From Ficedula albicollis (lineage: Eukaryota > Chordata > Aves > Passeriformes > Muscicapidae), in the NCBI RefSeq assembly GCF_000247815.1, contig NC_021673.1, positions 42,984,706-43,048,705 of the forward strand: a DNA stretch of 64,000 nt, read 5' to 3'. Under the pieces are notes generated by a model, which made no database searches, was not told where the DNA came from, and saw only the letters and a list, made by a program, of their open reading frames with translations. Each line of letters opens with the position of its first letter. Within the stretch, counting starts at the first letter, position 1. Made by a program: the position numbers and the translations under genes. Below, one piece after another: positions 40,058-53,802 of the stretch.

Positions 40058-40183
40058 AACAAAATATATGTTGTTCTTAAATAAATGTAGGTATTTTGAA
40101 AATATGGAGGTAACTGAGGTAACAAAATATATGTTGTTCTTAAATAAATGTAGGTACTTTGAAAATATGGAGGTAACTGAGGT
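40058..40183. repeat. Tandem duplication, 63-bp unit
   Basis: aacaaaatatatgttgttct begins at 40058 and 40121. The copies differ at gtatttt/gtacttt. The second copy directly abuts the start of the CR1 fragment. Confidence 0.92.
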
Positions 40184-40720
40184 CAAGGGAGGTGATCCTG
40201 CCCTTCTACTCAGCCCTAGTAAGGCCACAGCTGGAGTGCTATGTCCAGTTTTGGGCTCCTCAGGACAAGAGAGACATGTAACTCCTGGATCAGGTCCCAT
40301 GAAGGAGAACAAAGATGATTAAGGGATGGAAGCATCTCTTAAACAGAAGGCTGAGGGAGCTGGGCCTGTTCAGCCTTGAGAAGAGATGACTGAGAGGGGA
40401 GCTCATCAATGTCTGCCAGTGTCTAAAGGGGAGATGTCAACAGAGCCAGGCTCTCCTTGGTGGTGCCCAGCAATGGGGCAAGAGGCAACAGCCAGAAACT
40501 GATGCACAGGAAGCTCCACTGGAATGTGAGGAAGAACTTTACAGTGCAGGCAATTACACACTGGAACAGATTGCCCTTAAGAGATTGTGGAATCTTCCTC
40601 ACTGGAGAGATTAAAAAACTGTCTGGACACAATCCTGTGCCACGTGCATCCCTGCTCAAGCAGAGAGGTTGGACCAGGTGACCCCACTGTGGTCTCTTCC
40701 AACCTGACCCATTCTATGAA
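40184..40720 (+). mobile_element. CR1 LINE 3' end, sense
   Basis: The sequence runs from a CR1 ORF2 tail ([17 protein letters not shown], near 40200) through WNRLPLRDCG at about 40570 to the 3' UTR. It ends with the diagnostic CR1 terminus ccattctatgaattct near 40710-40725. It is 5'-truncated and frameshifted, hence dead. Confidence 0.88.
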
Positions 40721-41309
40721 TTCTCTAGAACCACTACAGAAGGCAGGAACTGTGGAAGAAGAGTACCACCACTATGTTCAAAATAGAGAGATTTCTAACT
40801 AATCAGAGAAATTAATGTAAGACTGATTAAAAAAAAACTAGAAAACCTGACATCATTAAAGTACCTCGGCAATCATTTGATCAGGATATACCTTTTACAT
40901 TTTCTAGTCTGAGGCTGTAAGTAGAAAGTAACTACGAATTTCACAGAGGAAAAAGAGATGTTGAATATTTGTGTACTGAAAGCTTAAGTCAAGTCCTAAC
41001 CTTGGTCAACTACTACTTAGACAACACACTGCAGCCAGCAGCAGGATCCTTAGTCTAACAAGTGTGCTTTGAAAACACTGCAGTACAAACCACCCCAGTC
41101 AGATAAGCTAGTTTCACTCCTAGGAATAAACACTGCCGATTTATCCCCTTCCTTCCAGAAACAATGTTTTAAGGAAGTTTAAATATCTGCCAGTGATGCT
41201 ATGCACTGAGAGGTAAAAATACAAAAGAATGTTTTAAGATGTTTTACACCACGTCCTTAAATGTAACTGTAAATGAACAAGAACACCATGGCTTCAATGA
41301 AAGTTATAT

Positions 41310-42130
41310 AAATTTGAATGCAGAGAATACTTTATTAACTGATTACAGTTTTGATGACCAATTTTAAACCATAAGTAGTGTGGGAAACATAGTGGGGGAC
41401 ATTAAGGCTGAGCCATATATATATAGACAAATCTGGATACTGATATTCTGTACATTTAACCTCTGCTTTTTTCTTTATACATATTGTCTGCATTTGATCA
41501 GAGGAAAAAACAAAAAAAAATCCTGGACACTAATTTAGTCTTATACCTGTAATGAATCTTTGCATGGGTTTTTGAATGCAGTGTAAATTTGAGTAGAGAT
41601 AAAACAGATTTTTTTTTAACCATATTCCTAATTAAGTGTTTAAGTATATCTGGAGTTTGTTGCTCTTACAGATTTGTGCCATTATTTTTCTTTTTCAAAC
41701 ACTAGCAGTAGCTCTCTCATGTAGAGGTTAATCTATTTAAGATAGTATTAAACTTACCTAACAGATTGGGAAATCAATATAAATTAAGTGCCTGTGGTGT
41801 GTATCAGTTTTCCTGCTCTAAGCAACCCCTATCACTTAAGTGGACATACTTGCAATTTTACAGAATTACACTGACTTTTCAACAAAACCCAGAAAAAAAA
41901 ATTAATTTACTGTTTTTGCACTGTGAGCAGTGTTCCAAAATGTGATAACCATTTTCCATCTGTACAGCTCCCTTTTGTAAAGTTGGGCAACACACATGAA
42001 AGAAAGACAGACATCAATGGCTTGTGTTCTGAAAGATATTTCAGTTCTTTAGTTCCAGTCACTGAAGGAAGAGGCAGAGGCAAGTTTGAATTATCCCAGA
42101 AAACTGACCAATTAGTTTTATTTGGTGTCT
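41310..42130 (-). other. DYNC1LI1: DYNC1LI1 3' UTR (end inferred)
   Basis: AT-rich sequence follows the stop. The first plausible AATAAA on this strand is at 41331-41336, giving a UTR of roughly 0.8 kb, near the mammalian size as I recall it. Another hexamer only 9 nt after the stop (42117-42122) is too close to function. Confidence 0.55.
41331..41336 (-). terminator. DYNC1LI1: Candidate DYNC1LI1 polyadenylation signal
   Basis: The plus strand reads tttatt, that is AATAAA on the transcript, 0.8 kb after the stop codon. Confidence 0.5.
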
Positions 42131-42243
42131 TCAAGATGCTTCACCTTCTGTGGGAGATGTAGATGATGTAGGAGAGACCATTTCAGGTTTTCGTGAAATT
42201 CTGTCCAATTCTGCCTGAACATCTGTTAAAACTGGCTTCTGAC
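42131..42243 (-). CDS. DYNC1LI1: DYNC1LI1 last coding exon
   Basis: This exon is 113 nt, acceptor tttgtag, ending in TGA. It encodes [20 protein letters not shown] then a Ser/Thr/Pro-rich end SPTEGEAS. The terminal residues match the conserved LIC1 C-terminus. Confidence 0.95.
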
Positions 42244-45200
42244 CTACAAAATAAATGTGTATCATTCAGTCATGTTTATGAAAAGCCTAGAGTATCTTCA
42301 ATTCTCAAATCAGACAAATCCTAGTAATTGTTACTGCATGCATTGGGTGCAAAATTAAGGCATAAGGCCAAAATCCAAAAGAAACTGAAATGAAACAGTA
42401 GAGAGAAAGTCATACCCTTCCATATTTTTGAAGAGTTGAAGTATAAAACACAGAAGACTATTAAGACCAGCAGTTATGACTACTTCTATACAATTTTCTG
42501 TATAACTTGTATTTGAAATAATGCTGAATGTAAAAATCAGGGGTTCCACCAACCCAGCAAAGTCAGTTTTGTGTACTTGGTCAGCATAAACCTGACACCA
42601 CTGCTCATGTGTGCACACAGACCTGCAGATGGCAAATCCCTTTCCTCACCCACTTACCTCCTTCCTAACTTGGAAGGGCACAAACATTTGTGCAGCCACA
42701 CTCTAACCTAATTCAAGCTCAAAACACCACACCATTTCCCCCCACCCTTTTAACTCCTACTCCTCAGTCTAGGTTTCTATCCCACTATGTTCTATAGCAA
42801 GAATGGAGGAGACAATACGGGAAAAGGCAGTGCAGTATTAGGACTCCAACACTATGACAAGGGTGAACAGCATCTGCAAGAGAATGTTCTGACATGTGCA
42901 GTTTTAGCAGTGTCCCAGCATCCTTTCTGAAGATGCAAATTAACAGGAACTATCCATAAAGGTAATTTTGGCCAGATGTACTTTGCTGCTCTTCAAATTA
43001 TTAAACAAAAGATAATACTGTATTAGAATCAAAGCAGCTAATGTTCCAACTAACAAGCAGAGGAATTTCCCAAAGCTGCTGAGGAAAAAGTAATTCTCAA
43101 ATCCCAAACTACTGTCTTAAAAGAGAGTTTTCAGATTTGAAGACTGAGTGCCACAGATATCACTAAATAAAAGAAACCAAACACTGAGGAAGGTGAAGAG
43201 GCCACATCTAAGGCAGATTTATTAGTATTTATGGTAATTCCTTGAAAACATAGTCCTTTCTGATGTTAAACTGGCTATAACCCTACCCTTCATTTGTTGC
43301 ATAGTAGGAAATTTCTGAGAACTGTTTTGCTCCTTAATTAAATTCTGTCCTTGAAGTTTCTGCCACCACCCCAGACAGAACACTTTTCTGTAGTGCTGCC
43401 TCTGTTTGCTTGGCATCATCCAAAGCTGCTGCCAGCCACACCCCACAGGATTTTTCAGTGGGTGCTCTCTGTGCCTCATATTGCGTCAGCTGCATTTGTT
43501 TGAACAATCTCCATCTGTTGTTCAAACTGGCACCGCTGACTTTGCCTACAGCACATTAGGAAGCACTCAAACTTTGCTTAGACAACTGAGTTTTGCACTT
43601 AGAAAAGGCAAGTGTGCACAGGTGAAAAAAAATTCAGGATTCATCTACAAAAAGTATTAGTGAGAAGTGTGAAGTACTAATGAAACTCCAGCATTGTCCC
43701 ATAAGGGCAGCATTATTATCCTCTGGGGAAGCAGGGAGGGAAGGTGTCCATGAACACATGCTCTTAAGTAATACAGAAACATTTTAAATCGGAATAGCAA
43801 GGAATGCCAGTATAGTCCTGCATCTAGTTTTAGCACAGTCACTATTAAACACTTCTAGACTAATAATAATAATTACTAATTGCCTCATATATAAGCAGCT
43901 GTCAAAAGAAAACACTTAAGAAAACACTACAGTATTTTTACAGGCTGTCACCAAACTCAAAGTGCTCACCACAACAGAGCGAAAGAAAATTTAAAGCTAT
44001 TTTAATACTGACAGTATTGTCAAAAAGAATCAACTTGAAATATAGTCCTAACCTAGCCTAAGAGGCTTATGGTATAAACCATTTCATTGGGCTGATGGAA
44101 ACAAAGGAAAAACCACAGAACTCATGTAGACAACATTCATGTTTAAACAACTACATCAAGATGGGCTGATGGAAACAAAGGAAAAACCACAGAACTCATG
44201 TAGACAAGATTCATGCTTAAACAACTACATCAAGATAACCACAGAACTCATGTAGACAACATTCATGTTTAAACAACTACATCAAGATTTTTTCTTTGCT
44301 CCCTGAAAGCCGCAAAAAAGCAATACTAAAGTGCTGTGGAAAAAAAATCAAAAAGCCATATAGAATACAAAAACATATATATATATAAAACATTCAATTA
44401 AATATAGTATAGTTTATCAGAAGTATGAATACTACTAACAGGAACAATCCATCACTCAATTTAGATTGAGTCAATCTTTTGCCATTAATCATACCTGACT
44501 TTTTTGCTGATGGTGGTAAGTTGCTGCCAGCACCTCCAGTGCCACCTCCTCCTGGACTGCCACCAACACCACCAGGGCCACCAGGAGAACCAGTTTTCTT
44601 GCTCAGGAGACTATTGAAGAAGTTAGCCAGGACTCCTTCAGATGTAGCTCCAGCTACAAGGGGAAAAATGACAGAAAAACCACAACACAAAACCAACACA
44701 AATTTTCTAAGTAAATACTGATTTAGTGTGTTAAAAATCTAAATAAGCACATTAAAGCAAGCAGGCAAAGCAACTATTTTTCTTCTCCAGCAGCATTTGT
44801 GCCCTCTTAAGAAAAGGTACCTTTCATATTGGGATCAATCTTTTTCGACCCAGTGGGGATAGGTGTAACACTGGCAACATTCGATGTTACAGATCTATTT
44901 GGCGTCCTAGGAGATCCCCCAGGAACTCTTGGTGAGGCATCCTATTAAAAAAAACAAAGCCAAAAAACAACAAGCCAACAAACACGAAGTGTAAGAATAG
45001 ATTAAATGAAGCATTTTCTTATTTCTTACAGCTCCTAAGATTTTGTATTTTAAATGTAGTATCTCATGCAACTGAAATGACACAGATTAGATTTTGCTAA
45101 TTCCGTACAAGTTTTTTCACACTCGTAGAACTTTGTTAAAACTATTAACTTTAGTGTAACTAAAGCACAAGAGAAGCTTTTAATTTCATCCCCATGAGAA

Positions 45201-48200
45201 ATCTAGAAATCTATCTGTTACTCAGTAGTGCCTCTGACCATAAATGCATTCTAACATACGAAAAGGAAAGCCAGGACCTTTAGCCCTTGCTGTCAAAACA
45301 AGTTGTTATGGCTCACTGTGGGAAAAGAGTATCATAATTTTAGAGCAGTATGAGTCTTTAAATACCATGTAGTCTAAAACAATTACATCCAACAATATTT
45401 GACAGTGCAGATAAAAGCTACGTTCTAAATATATAAAAGTTAATGATTTTCATATGATGATATTTAAAATTTTTGTTACTAACCACTGGCCTTCCTGCAG
45501 CAGTAGGTGGTTGTTTCGCCAACTGTGACTACAAAAAACCAAACATACACATGTAGTGTTAGAAATTACACTGACTAAGAATACAACCCCAAATTTGTAT
45601 TTGAATGTTGCTATATGAAACTCTTGTTGCTTGTTTTATAGTCTGAAAATTACCTGCTGCTTCATAAGAAACACTTGGTCATCCTCTGCTACAATTTCTT
45701 TTTCATGAACAAACTGCAATACAAAAACATGAGCAAAAATTTGACTAAAAGAAAGAAATAAAAAAGGTATTTTCTTTTTTTCTGCTGGTGAATATGACCA
45801 AAACATTAAATAATGAAGTACCTGTATAAAATACTATGATTGCTGCATATCACGTTTTTCGTATTTAAGACTGCCACCTCATTATTCCATTTAGGCCAAG
45901 TTAATAAGAAGTGAAATAGAATTCTCATTAACTCTTTTGAACTGCCAAGCATAAAGCTGTAGATACATTTGTAGAAAGACCCACTAAAAAGTTCATTTAA
46001 TTGTTCAGCAAAAAAGAAATTAAGTAAAAGGCTACAAGGCTACATTCAGGGATCAGTAAGAAACATTAATTGATGCACACTTTCTGCATGATGCCCATGT
46101 CTCTGTTAATTTATTGAGGCCTCACCTCAGTATTACTTTATAGGTAACTATATCACACACGACTCTTCACCCGTGTTGCATCACACTAGTGTAGGAACTG
46201 GACACAGACATAATCAGATCCCAGTTCTATGCATCAAATCATAAGCACTCTCCTTCCAAATAAGCTCATCAAAAATTTTGCCCAAGAAAGCACAGCAAAT
46301 ATCAGTAACAAAGTTTATAATCCAGGCCTGAAGTTCATAAGCATGCAAAAGGAAATATTGTCAAGTTATATTTTCCTTGTAAACCTATTTAACATGTCTT
46401 GGTATTTTCCCTAAAGATTTCAGAAAGGGCATAGTATTATTTTTTCCCCACTGCAATAATTCCCACTTGAAAATAAGATCAGTCACAAAATCATAGCCTT
46501 GTTAGAAAAAACCCATAGAAATATCTGCCTTCAATAACCTCTGAGTGCATGGGAGTCCACTGCTGCAGGCATTTTGTTCAACAACCTCACATATGTTTAC
46601 AGGTCATTCTGTCAAGGCCTCTTGTTAGATAGTACAAGGGAAAATATGATAATACACTGAACATATGTAGAAGTTGTTTGCACATGTTTATTTTTGATTT
46701 TGCACTGTCTCAAGCTTTCTTATTTCAAATACTCATATGTAGAAGTTGTTTGCACATGTTTATTTTGATTTTACACTGTCTCAAGCTTTCTTATTTCAAA
46801 TACTTCAAAAGAAAGCATTATGAAGTTATAAACAACTCAGAGCAAAAAGACATGCTCTTAAAAAAAAAACCCAACTGAATCTGAGAAACAGGTAAATCAT
46901 ATTTAGTATTTTCGTATTTTTTCAATACCAAATATGCCTTAAAAGCAAAACAAGCGTATTTGGAGTCTTGAACAATGTAACAGTAGCAGAAAAAAAAGTG
47001 TAAGCTGAAGAGCAGCTACAGAACAAAAATACATAGTGATCTTTTTTGTTAATTAAAGAGCAACTTTAAGAACAAAATAAGAACACACCCCCCACCCGCC
47101 CCATGGTACATCACACTTTTGATAAAAGCTGGAAGCATAGCCTCAATAAAAGAGAAAAAAACTGACAGGCAAATAAATAGCAAAGCAGTTAAATGTGAAA
47201 ACATCTCATGTACCTTCCTGACTGGTGGTTTTGTTATGATATCTTCAAAATTGTCATCTGCTTTTAGTGTCTGGAAGTTCTCATGCAATATTCCTATCTT
47301 CTTGTCATTATCCCAACCTGCAGGACTAGAGAAAGGATTATTTGGCTTAAAATTCTATTGCTGCTTCAGGCTATTCTTGCATGCACTCCTGAACTGCACA
47401 CAACTGAGAACCAGTAAAGCTGTCACAGTGCCCATTCTCCTATGCAAGCTGGTTATTGACCAGTACAAGTAGGTAGAGACAGGGTCACCATAACAGAGAA
47501 GAGGAAAATCTCAGGCTGAATATTTCCCTTTGGACCAGTGAGGGTTTGTAATCTTCATCCACCTGCACTCACCAAATTCCAACTCATGAGAATGTTACAT
47601 GGAACTTTGAAAAGCATAAACCAAAAAAAGGCTCTAAATGCTGCTTTACAGTACTGCACAGATTCATTTTGTAGTCACACACAGTATAATAGTGCAAATA
47701 ACTTACATAAATACTGCATCTTTTTCCACAACAACAGCTGGAACATTGAAAGGAAATCCATACAACTTCTGGACTATATATTTATACACTAAATCAATGT
47801 TTTTGTTTTCTTTTACTGAAGTGTAAATAAGTGCTGCCCCATCTGAATAAACATGTTAAAGAAAACTTAGTTTAGTGGCTAGTAAGAGAAAGTAAAATAA
47901 CCTTTATCAGGAAAGGGTCAGCTACGTTGTAGAATCTTGAAAGGGAATACAAAACCAAAGCCAAACCAGTTCAAATAACTTCCAAAATCTCATTCTGAAA
48001 TAAGCTATTAAATAATTTAAATCAATCTTTCTTTTTTCTTGCATTTGCTTTAGGCCACTTCAGCTACTGATTTTCAAGTAAAGGTTCTCCTTGCTTTCAA
48101 AGCCCCCCAGTAACAATGGTTTCACTACAATGCCTTTAAAACAGTCTTCTGCTTTTAGTGAGCAAAAATTTTCATGCCATATCCTTATATCTTCTCATTA

Positions 48201-51200
48201 TTCCACCCTGCAATCACTGCAGCGCTAACACTAGCAGCTTCAAAAATGCCAAAGTTCTTCTACTTTCCCATCTGGGTTTTTTTAATTAGGGGAACAAACT
48301 CTCACATTATACAGTGATCTGCTTTTAAAGGAAATGAAGGCAAGTGAGTTTACTGTATATCAGTTACTAAAACACCAAGAGAGTGCTTAGTATTCTAGGG
48401 CAGTTCAGTATCAAATCAACGCATTTTATGCCCAGGATTAATAAAAGAGTAATTTTTACTTTGGGATTATAAAAATGCCAAATTCCCTAATTTATTTCCA
48501 CACGCCTGCAATTGAAATCCTAGAAGAAAGTTATATAATGAGGTCTGATTCCTGTTCTGTGAAATTCAGAAAGGAATTTCAAGTTGCACATGGCATATGC
48601 AATCATGAAGGCTAATCCCTACTATTTTATATTCTTCCACCGCACACAAGAGCTACTACATAATTCCATTTTGAAAAATTAGGTCTTGGAAGCTCCTTTG
48701 AAGGAAGTGCCATTTCAACAGAGGTCTCTGGCTCTTGAACTAATTTTCCCATTTGTTCAACTGCTATCCCTCCAATAGCATTTAAACTTCCCTTTACCAC
48801 AGCACAAATGACGGCACAATGTAGGCACGTTACTGGCATCTAAAATCTAGATCTCAGCATGTCTATCTGACTAAACAACACTAGACATTATTTTATACAC
48901 TTCTTCTGAAAATATGAAGCTTAAGAAGAATAATAGCACAGCAACAGCTTCTGTACATTGTCTCTGTACCAACACAAGGGAAGTCAGTGGACCTTGCCTA
49001 CAGCAATTCACACTTCTTTCCTTCCCTCCTAACCTCATCCTGTGGAATTACTGAACATGGAGGAGACTGCATATTTGGGACAAAATTAATAATACGACTT
49101 ATGTGCATCTGTAGCAAGACCATACTTAAATTAATTATCTTGTTGTTATTTTAGGGAGCTTGTCAGCTAAGATGTTCTGAGAACTGACTTCCTAAATACG
49201 GAAATGGAGGCAATAAGGAAATTGTAAGGGGACATGCTAGAAAATCTTGCAGCTCTGTAAAAAAAAAGGTACAAGAAAACAGAAAAGTTTAATTCAATGT
49301 TGCCCATGGGGGTAGCTGGAGCAGACTGCAAGCTACAGTAAATGAGTTGCATCCTTCTTTGGTACAGACACAAATACTCTTTTAAGCTTGTCATAATTAA
49401 TATAAACATTGAATTGAGTAATTATAAAGTGTTAAAGGATACATTGTAAGCAAAACCGTCTGATATGTGACTGAATGAAATCAAAGTGTTCATCTCTGTA
49501 GTCATGCTCTTTTTCCAGAACACTGATGGCATCACACTGTCAAAATAAATACAAAATTAATATACTGCTTTCAGTCATCTGCAAAAATAGCAGTGCTGCT
49601 TACACATCCAGTTCACAAGGGGAAAGGGAGATGGAGTGGGGTAGTGCAGAGGAAAACAAAAATCTGCTAAGATAGTTTAGAAGCACAACTGAAGCTTTTT
49701 TGTTTTAATAATATATAACGATATACATGTACTGGAGTCAGCATAACTTGGCAGTTCAAGTGACTGGAACTTTTCATTCACTCTCCCTCCCCACTCCAAT
49801 GCACTCCTCACCAAAAATCACTGTTGAAAACTTACCACTAAATATCACCATTTTTTATCCAATGCTTTTTTACACACTGTGGCATTGAAAGAGTGTTTTT
49901 AATCCAGCTACTAACTAGCTCTTTGCAAAGGGAGGCAAAAGCAATGAATATGGAAGCAGAAAAAGAAAAAAGGTGTGGGAGTGGAAAAAAGAATAGAAGG
50001 AAATTAGCAGGTGGGAAAAAAAAAGCTGTTCAAATGAGAGGGTTAGCCTTCCAGAGAAGGAACAGCATATGCATCAAAAGGTTTATGCCTTCCCTGGGGG
50101 CTAGCAGAGGCTGCAGATGCAATATACTTAATGCCAATGAGAACGGAGGAGAGGGGATAAAAAAACAACAAAACCAGATAAAAAATAGCCACCGGAGAAC
50201 CACACCATTGTTTTCTTTAATATGGTTACCTATCTAACAGAAACCAAAACAGGTCACCAAAATGTAAACACCCTAAGAACTGAGAAAAGTTAGAAGTGCA
50301 GCACTTCACTCACTACAATTCTCAAAGTTCATCTTCAGAAAAATATCAGAAATATTTTAAAAACCCCACAATTTTCAGAATATGGAAGACTGTGGAAATC
50401 AAGGGGAATTCTAATTGCTTATTGTCTAGCTCATTTCTGCGAGCTAAACCAGGTCTGAGGTATTTCTCAATTCTTTGAAAACTGGAAGAACTAAAGGAAA
50501 AGCTAATTCCAAAATAACAGTAAATAATGGGTTCTAGAAGATAACCAACCTTCAATATGAAGCACTTTTAAAGTGTTCTAAAATGAGGTATTCAGAATAA
50601 ATTGAAATAACCATGTGCTTCCCACCCCAATCCACAATTGACAGAGTTATTTCAATAAAATATGCAAAAAACCTAAAATGTGAAACAAACCTTTGTACAA
50701 ACTACAACTACTGGAATGCCTAAGTTACATGTTAGTGTATCTGCACCCAGGGGTAAAATCACACTGTCATCTTTGTCTTCCTGTAATGAAGTATTTCTTC
50801 TCTGTGGAGAAGCTGGAAAATCCTCGCCTGGTTCTATATACTCCTGGAAGTCTCTTACCACTGAAAGTAAAAAAAGTTACATTAAAACATCAGCTGCTTT
50901 ATTATTTCAACAATGATTTCCACTGCCATTGATATCTAGCACTGTTGATTGTATAGTATTTCTGCATCTTGGTGTTGAAAAAACAGAGCATGCACCTAGT
51001 CCTGGCTAGCTGTTGGCTCTGTGCAACACAAGGGAGAACTAGCAAGCGATGTGTTGGATCAGCAGCCAAAAGAACATAATCAGATAAAATTGCCCATAAG
51101 GACAACACGATTTTTTTTTAATCACTGTGAAACCACTAGGCAGTTGCTACTAAGGATTACTGTTTGATCTGCTTCCTAAAGGACATGTTTCTTTCCATTT

Positions 51201-53759
51201 TTCTTGGCAAAGTTAATGGAACAGTTTGTCAGAATAAACAGAATTAAGCCTCACACAAACTGCTTAGCTGCTACTGTATACCAGGTTTTACCTAAGACCC
51301 TTTGTCCATATTTCATTCTCTGTAGAGTGACTCAGCAGTAGTGTAAACAAAAAATAATAGAATACATAAACACTAGTTTAAACTAGCTTTATAATTAGTT
51401 AATAGCATATTAAACCTTTGGTATGCTTTAAAATTATCAGATATTACTTTAAAATGTAGCAAGCAGGGTAAGTTACACTCTAACTTTCATTTATTCTAAT
51501 TCTCAGTGCAAGTCCTTGTCATGTTCTGCTGCACATGCCCAAGCCTCTAATTACACAGTCACTTACTATTCCTACAGTCAGTGATGCAATGCGAGGCACA
51601 AAATGTCTGTAATTTTTCACATCACATGTCCTGTTCCACACAGCAGAAACAAGGCTCTGCCAAACCAAACCACTGCCTACTATTCCATGAGTAGCACACC
51701 CTGATTCAGCACAAGAAGTCAGGCAGCAAGGCAGCTCAGCTGCATCATGTACAGTGAACTACACCAGAACATCCTCACTTCTGTGTTAATCCACTGCCAC
51801 CTTCACTAAACTGACTGAAGCCCTCTGAGTTCATACCTAGAAAAGCATCTGTGCAATTAACAAAGCAAGACTTATTTCAACACCCTAGAGGAAAAATTGT
51901 ACTAGGTCAAGATTATCCAATTTTTCAGCAGATCTCGGAGTTCACAATAACATAAAGCACATGCACAGGTTATCATCTCGAACTGTCAACCCAGGCTCTA
52001 ATTCAGGGAATGCTGCTAATTCAAATCTGGTCAGAAGAGCTTACATGCACAGGTTATCATCTCGAACTGTCAACTCAGGCTCTAATTCAGAGAATGCTGC
52101 TAATTCAAGTCTGGTCAGAAGAGCTCCTGAGCTTAACTGAATATATACACCAGTCACTCTACACTGTCTTTCCTGTATAGTATCCTGTCCTGGGATAACT
52201 GCATAAATCCTCCAGTGGATTCCTAAAATTCCCAATGTGCGACCATAACATACTAATCTTTATGGACATAGGGAAAGCAGTAAAAAGGAGGATTAATTTA
52301 GTATATCACAGCTCCAAAGCTGTGGAATACAATCTCAGGTCTGTCTTCCTTAGAAACACAATTTCATAAAACACAGATTAATTCAGTGAAGAGGAAGAGC
52401 TATTTCAACTCTTCACACACAGCTGCTATGTATCCCCAAATGCCTTTCTGTACCAGTTCTAGTCCTCCAGGGTCTGTCTTTGAGTGGAGTTAAACTGCTA
52501 GAACTGAAGACAAACACAGCAACATGCCTCCAGAAAACCACACACACAAACCCTCAGTAGATTTCAGTCCCGGCAGCAAGTTAAATCAGCTCTCAGGAGC
52601 ACTAGTGGGATCCCATAGCTGAAAGTCAGGCAAGCAGTGTTGCCTCCTCCTTTTGGCAGTGTTGAGCTCCTGACTGCCTAGCAATGCATGAAGTCACTTC
52701 ACAACAGGATCAAAACAAAAACCAGCTTCCAGTAATATCTGGATTGTGTCCAGGGCCTCTATTATAACCTATGTCCAGACAACTTATATCTGTAAGAATC
52801 AGACCAGATGATAGAAAACCAAAACAGACAAACCTAACTGGAGTAGCATTTTTTTCTTGTCTCATTTAATTGCTTACATTTTCTGGATTTTGTAGAGTTT
52901 CTCTATCCTGATCACTCAGTCTGTAAAGAACCAAGACTATCAGGTATACAACTTTGATAATATAGATACTGTATCCATAGTTTCAGCCAGCAGAATCCTA
53001 TCCTGAAAGTGTTTGAGGGTATGTTTAATACACATGCACTAACATCCAAAACCAAACCAAAAAACACATCCAAGAGAGCTCAGCTCCTCCCACCTAAACA
53101 ACTTCTTGTGGAAGATACGATTCTCAAGGATGATCTTCTCTCAGAAGAATCTCTCTCTTAAAGGGACAAACAAAACAACTAATATTCCCCATACCTCATT
53201 CCAGAGTATCTACAACTGTCACCTTACATTCCACTTCATCACAGCATAGCTACAACCTGCATTTCTAAATTAGCATAAGCGCTCATTGCTTAAGAATGTA
53301 CCAGTTAGAGTGCAACTTCAGACTTAAAAAGGAAGTTTAATCATGCAATTTGATCTCAACACTCAGCTTTCTCAAATCTCTTCCTTGTAGACTCAAATTC
53401 TACTACCCTAAGGGAAATGCAAAAGATTGCTCAGAATTAATATGGAGCTATAATCTGAGCTCAGCCAGCCAGTTTAAGAAACCCTGCAAAATCTTAGTGT
53501 TCTGCATGTTTAAAACTAAAAAGACAAGACACTGACAGACCAACAAACACCTAACTCCGTTAACATCAATAATAATTACAATAAAACTCTGCAAGTGGAA
53601 AGAGGCCAGACGGCCATGCTGCCATGAATTCTCTCAAAATTTACAATTTTGGTAGGCATAGAACAGGTCCCAGATTCTCTAACTGGCTAACTTCAGGAAC
53701 AGTTAAGAAGCTGATATAGTGATCTGCCTTTAAACAAATAAATTAAAAATTGAATGCTT

Positions 53760-53802
<43 letters not shown>

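Larger units (their letters stand above)
34113..41310. other. Intergenic region between CMTM6 and DYNC1LI1
   Basis: No gene is supported. The contents are two CR1 fragments (34195-34735 minus, 40184-40720 plus) and tandem duplications at 34681, 35827, 37550 and 40058. The remaining unique sequence at 35.5-40.0 kb shows only short open frames without known motifs. Confidence 0.7.

Noticed and set aside
44089..44288. Possible CRISPR-like array
   Set aside because: The repeats are contiguous, without unique spacers, in a vertebrate intron. It is a plain tandem duplication.
46490..46620. Old CR1 3' end
   Set aside because: A few words (aaaatcatag, aaaaaaccc) resemble the CR1 terminus, but the match is too degraded to assert.
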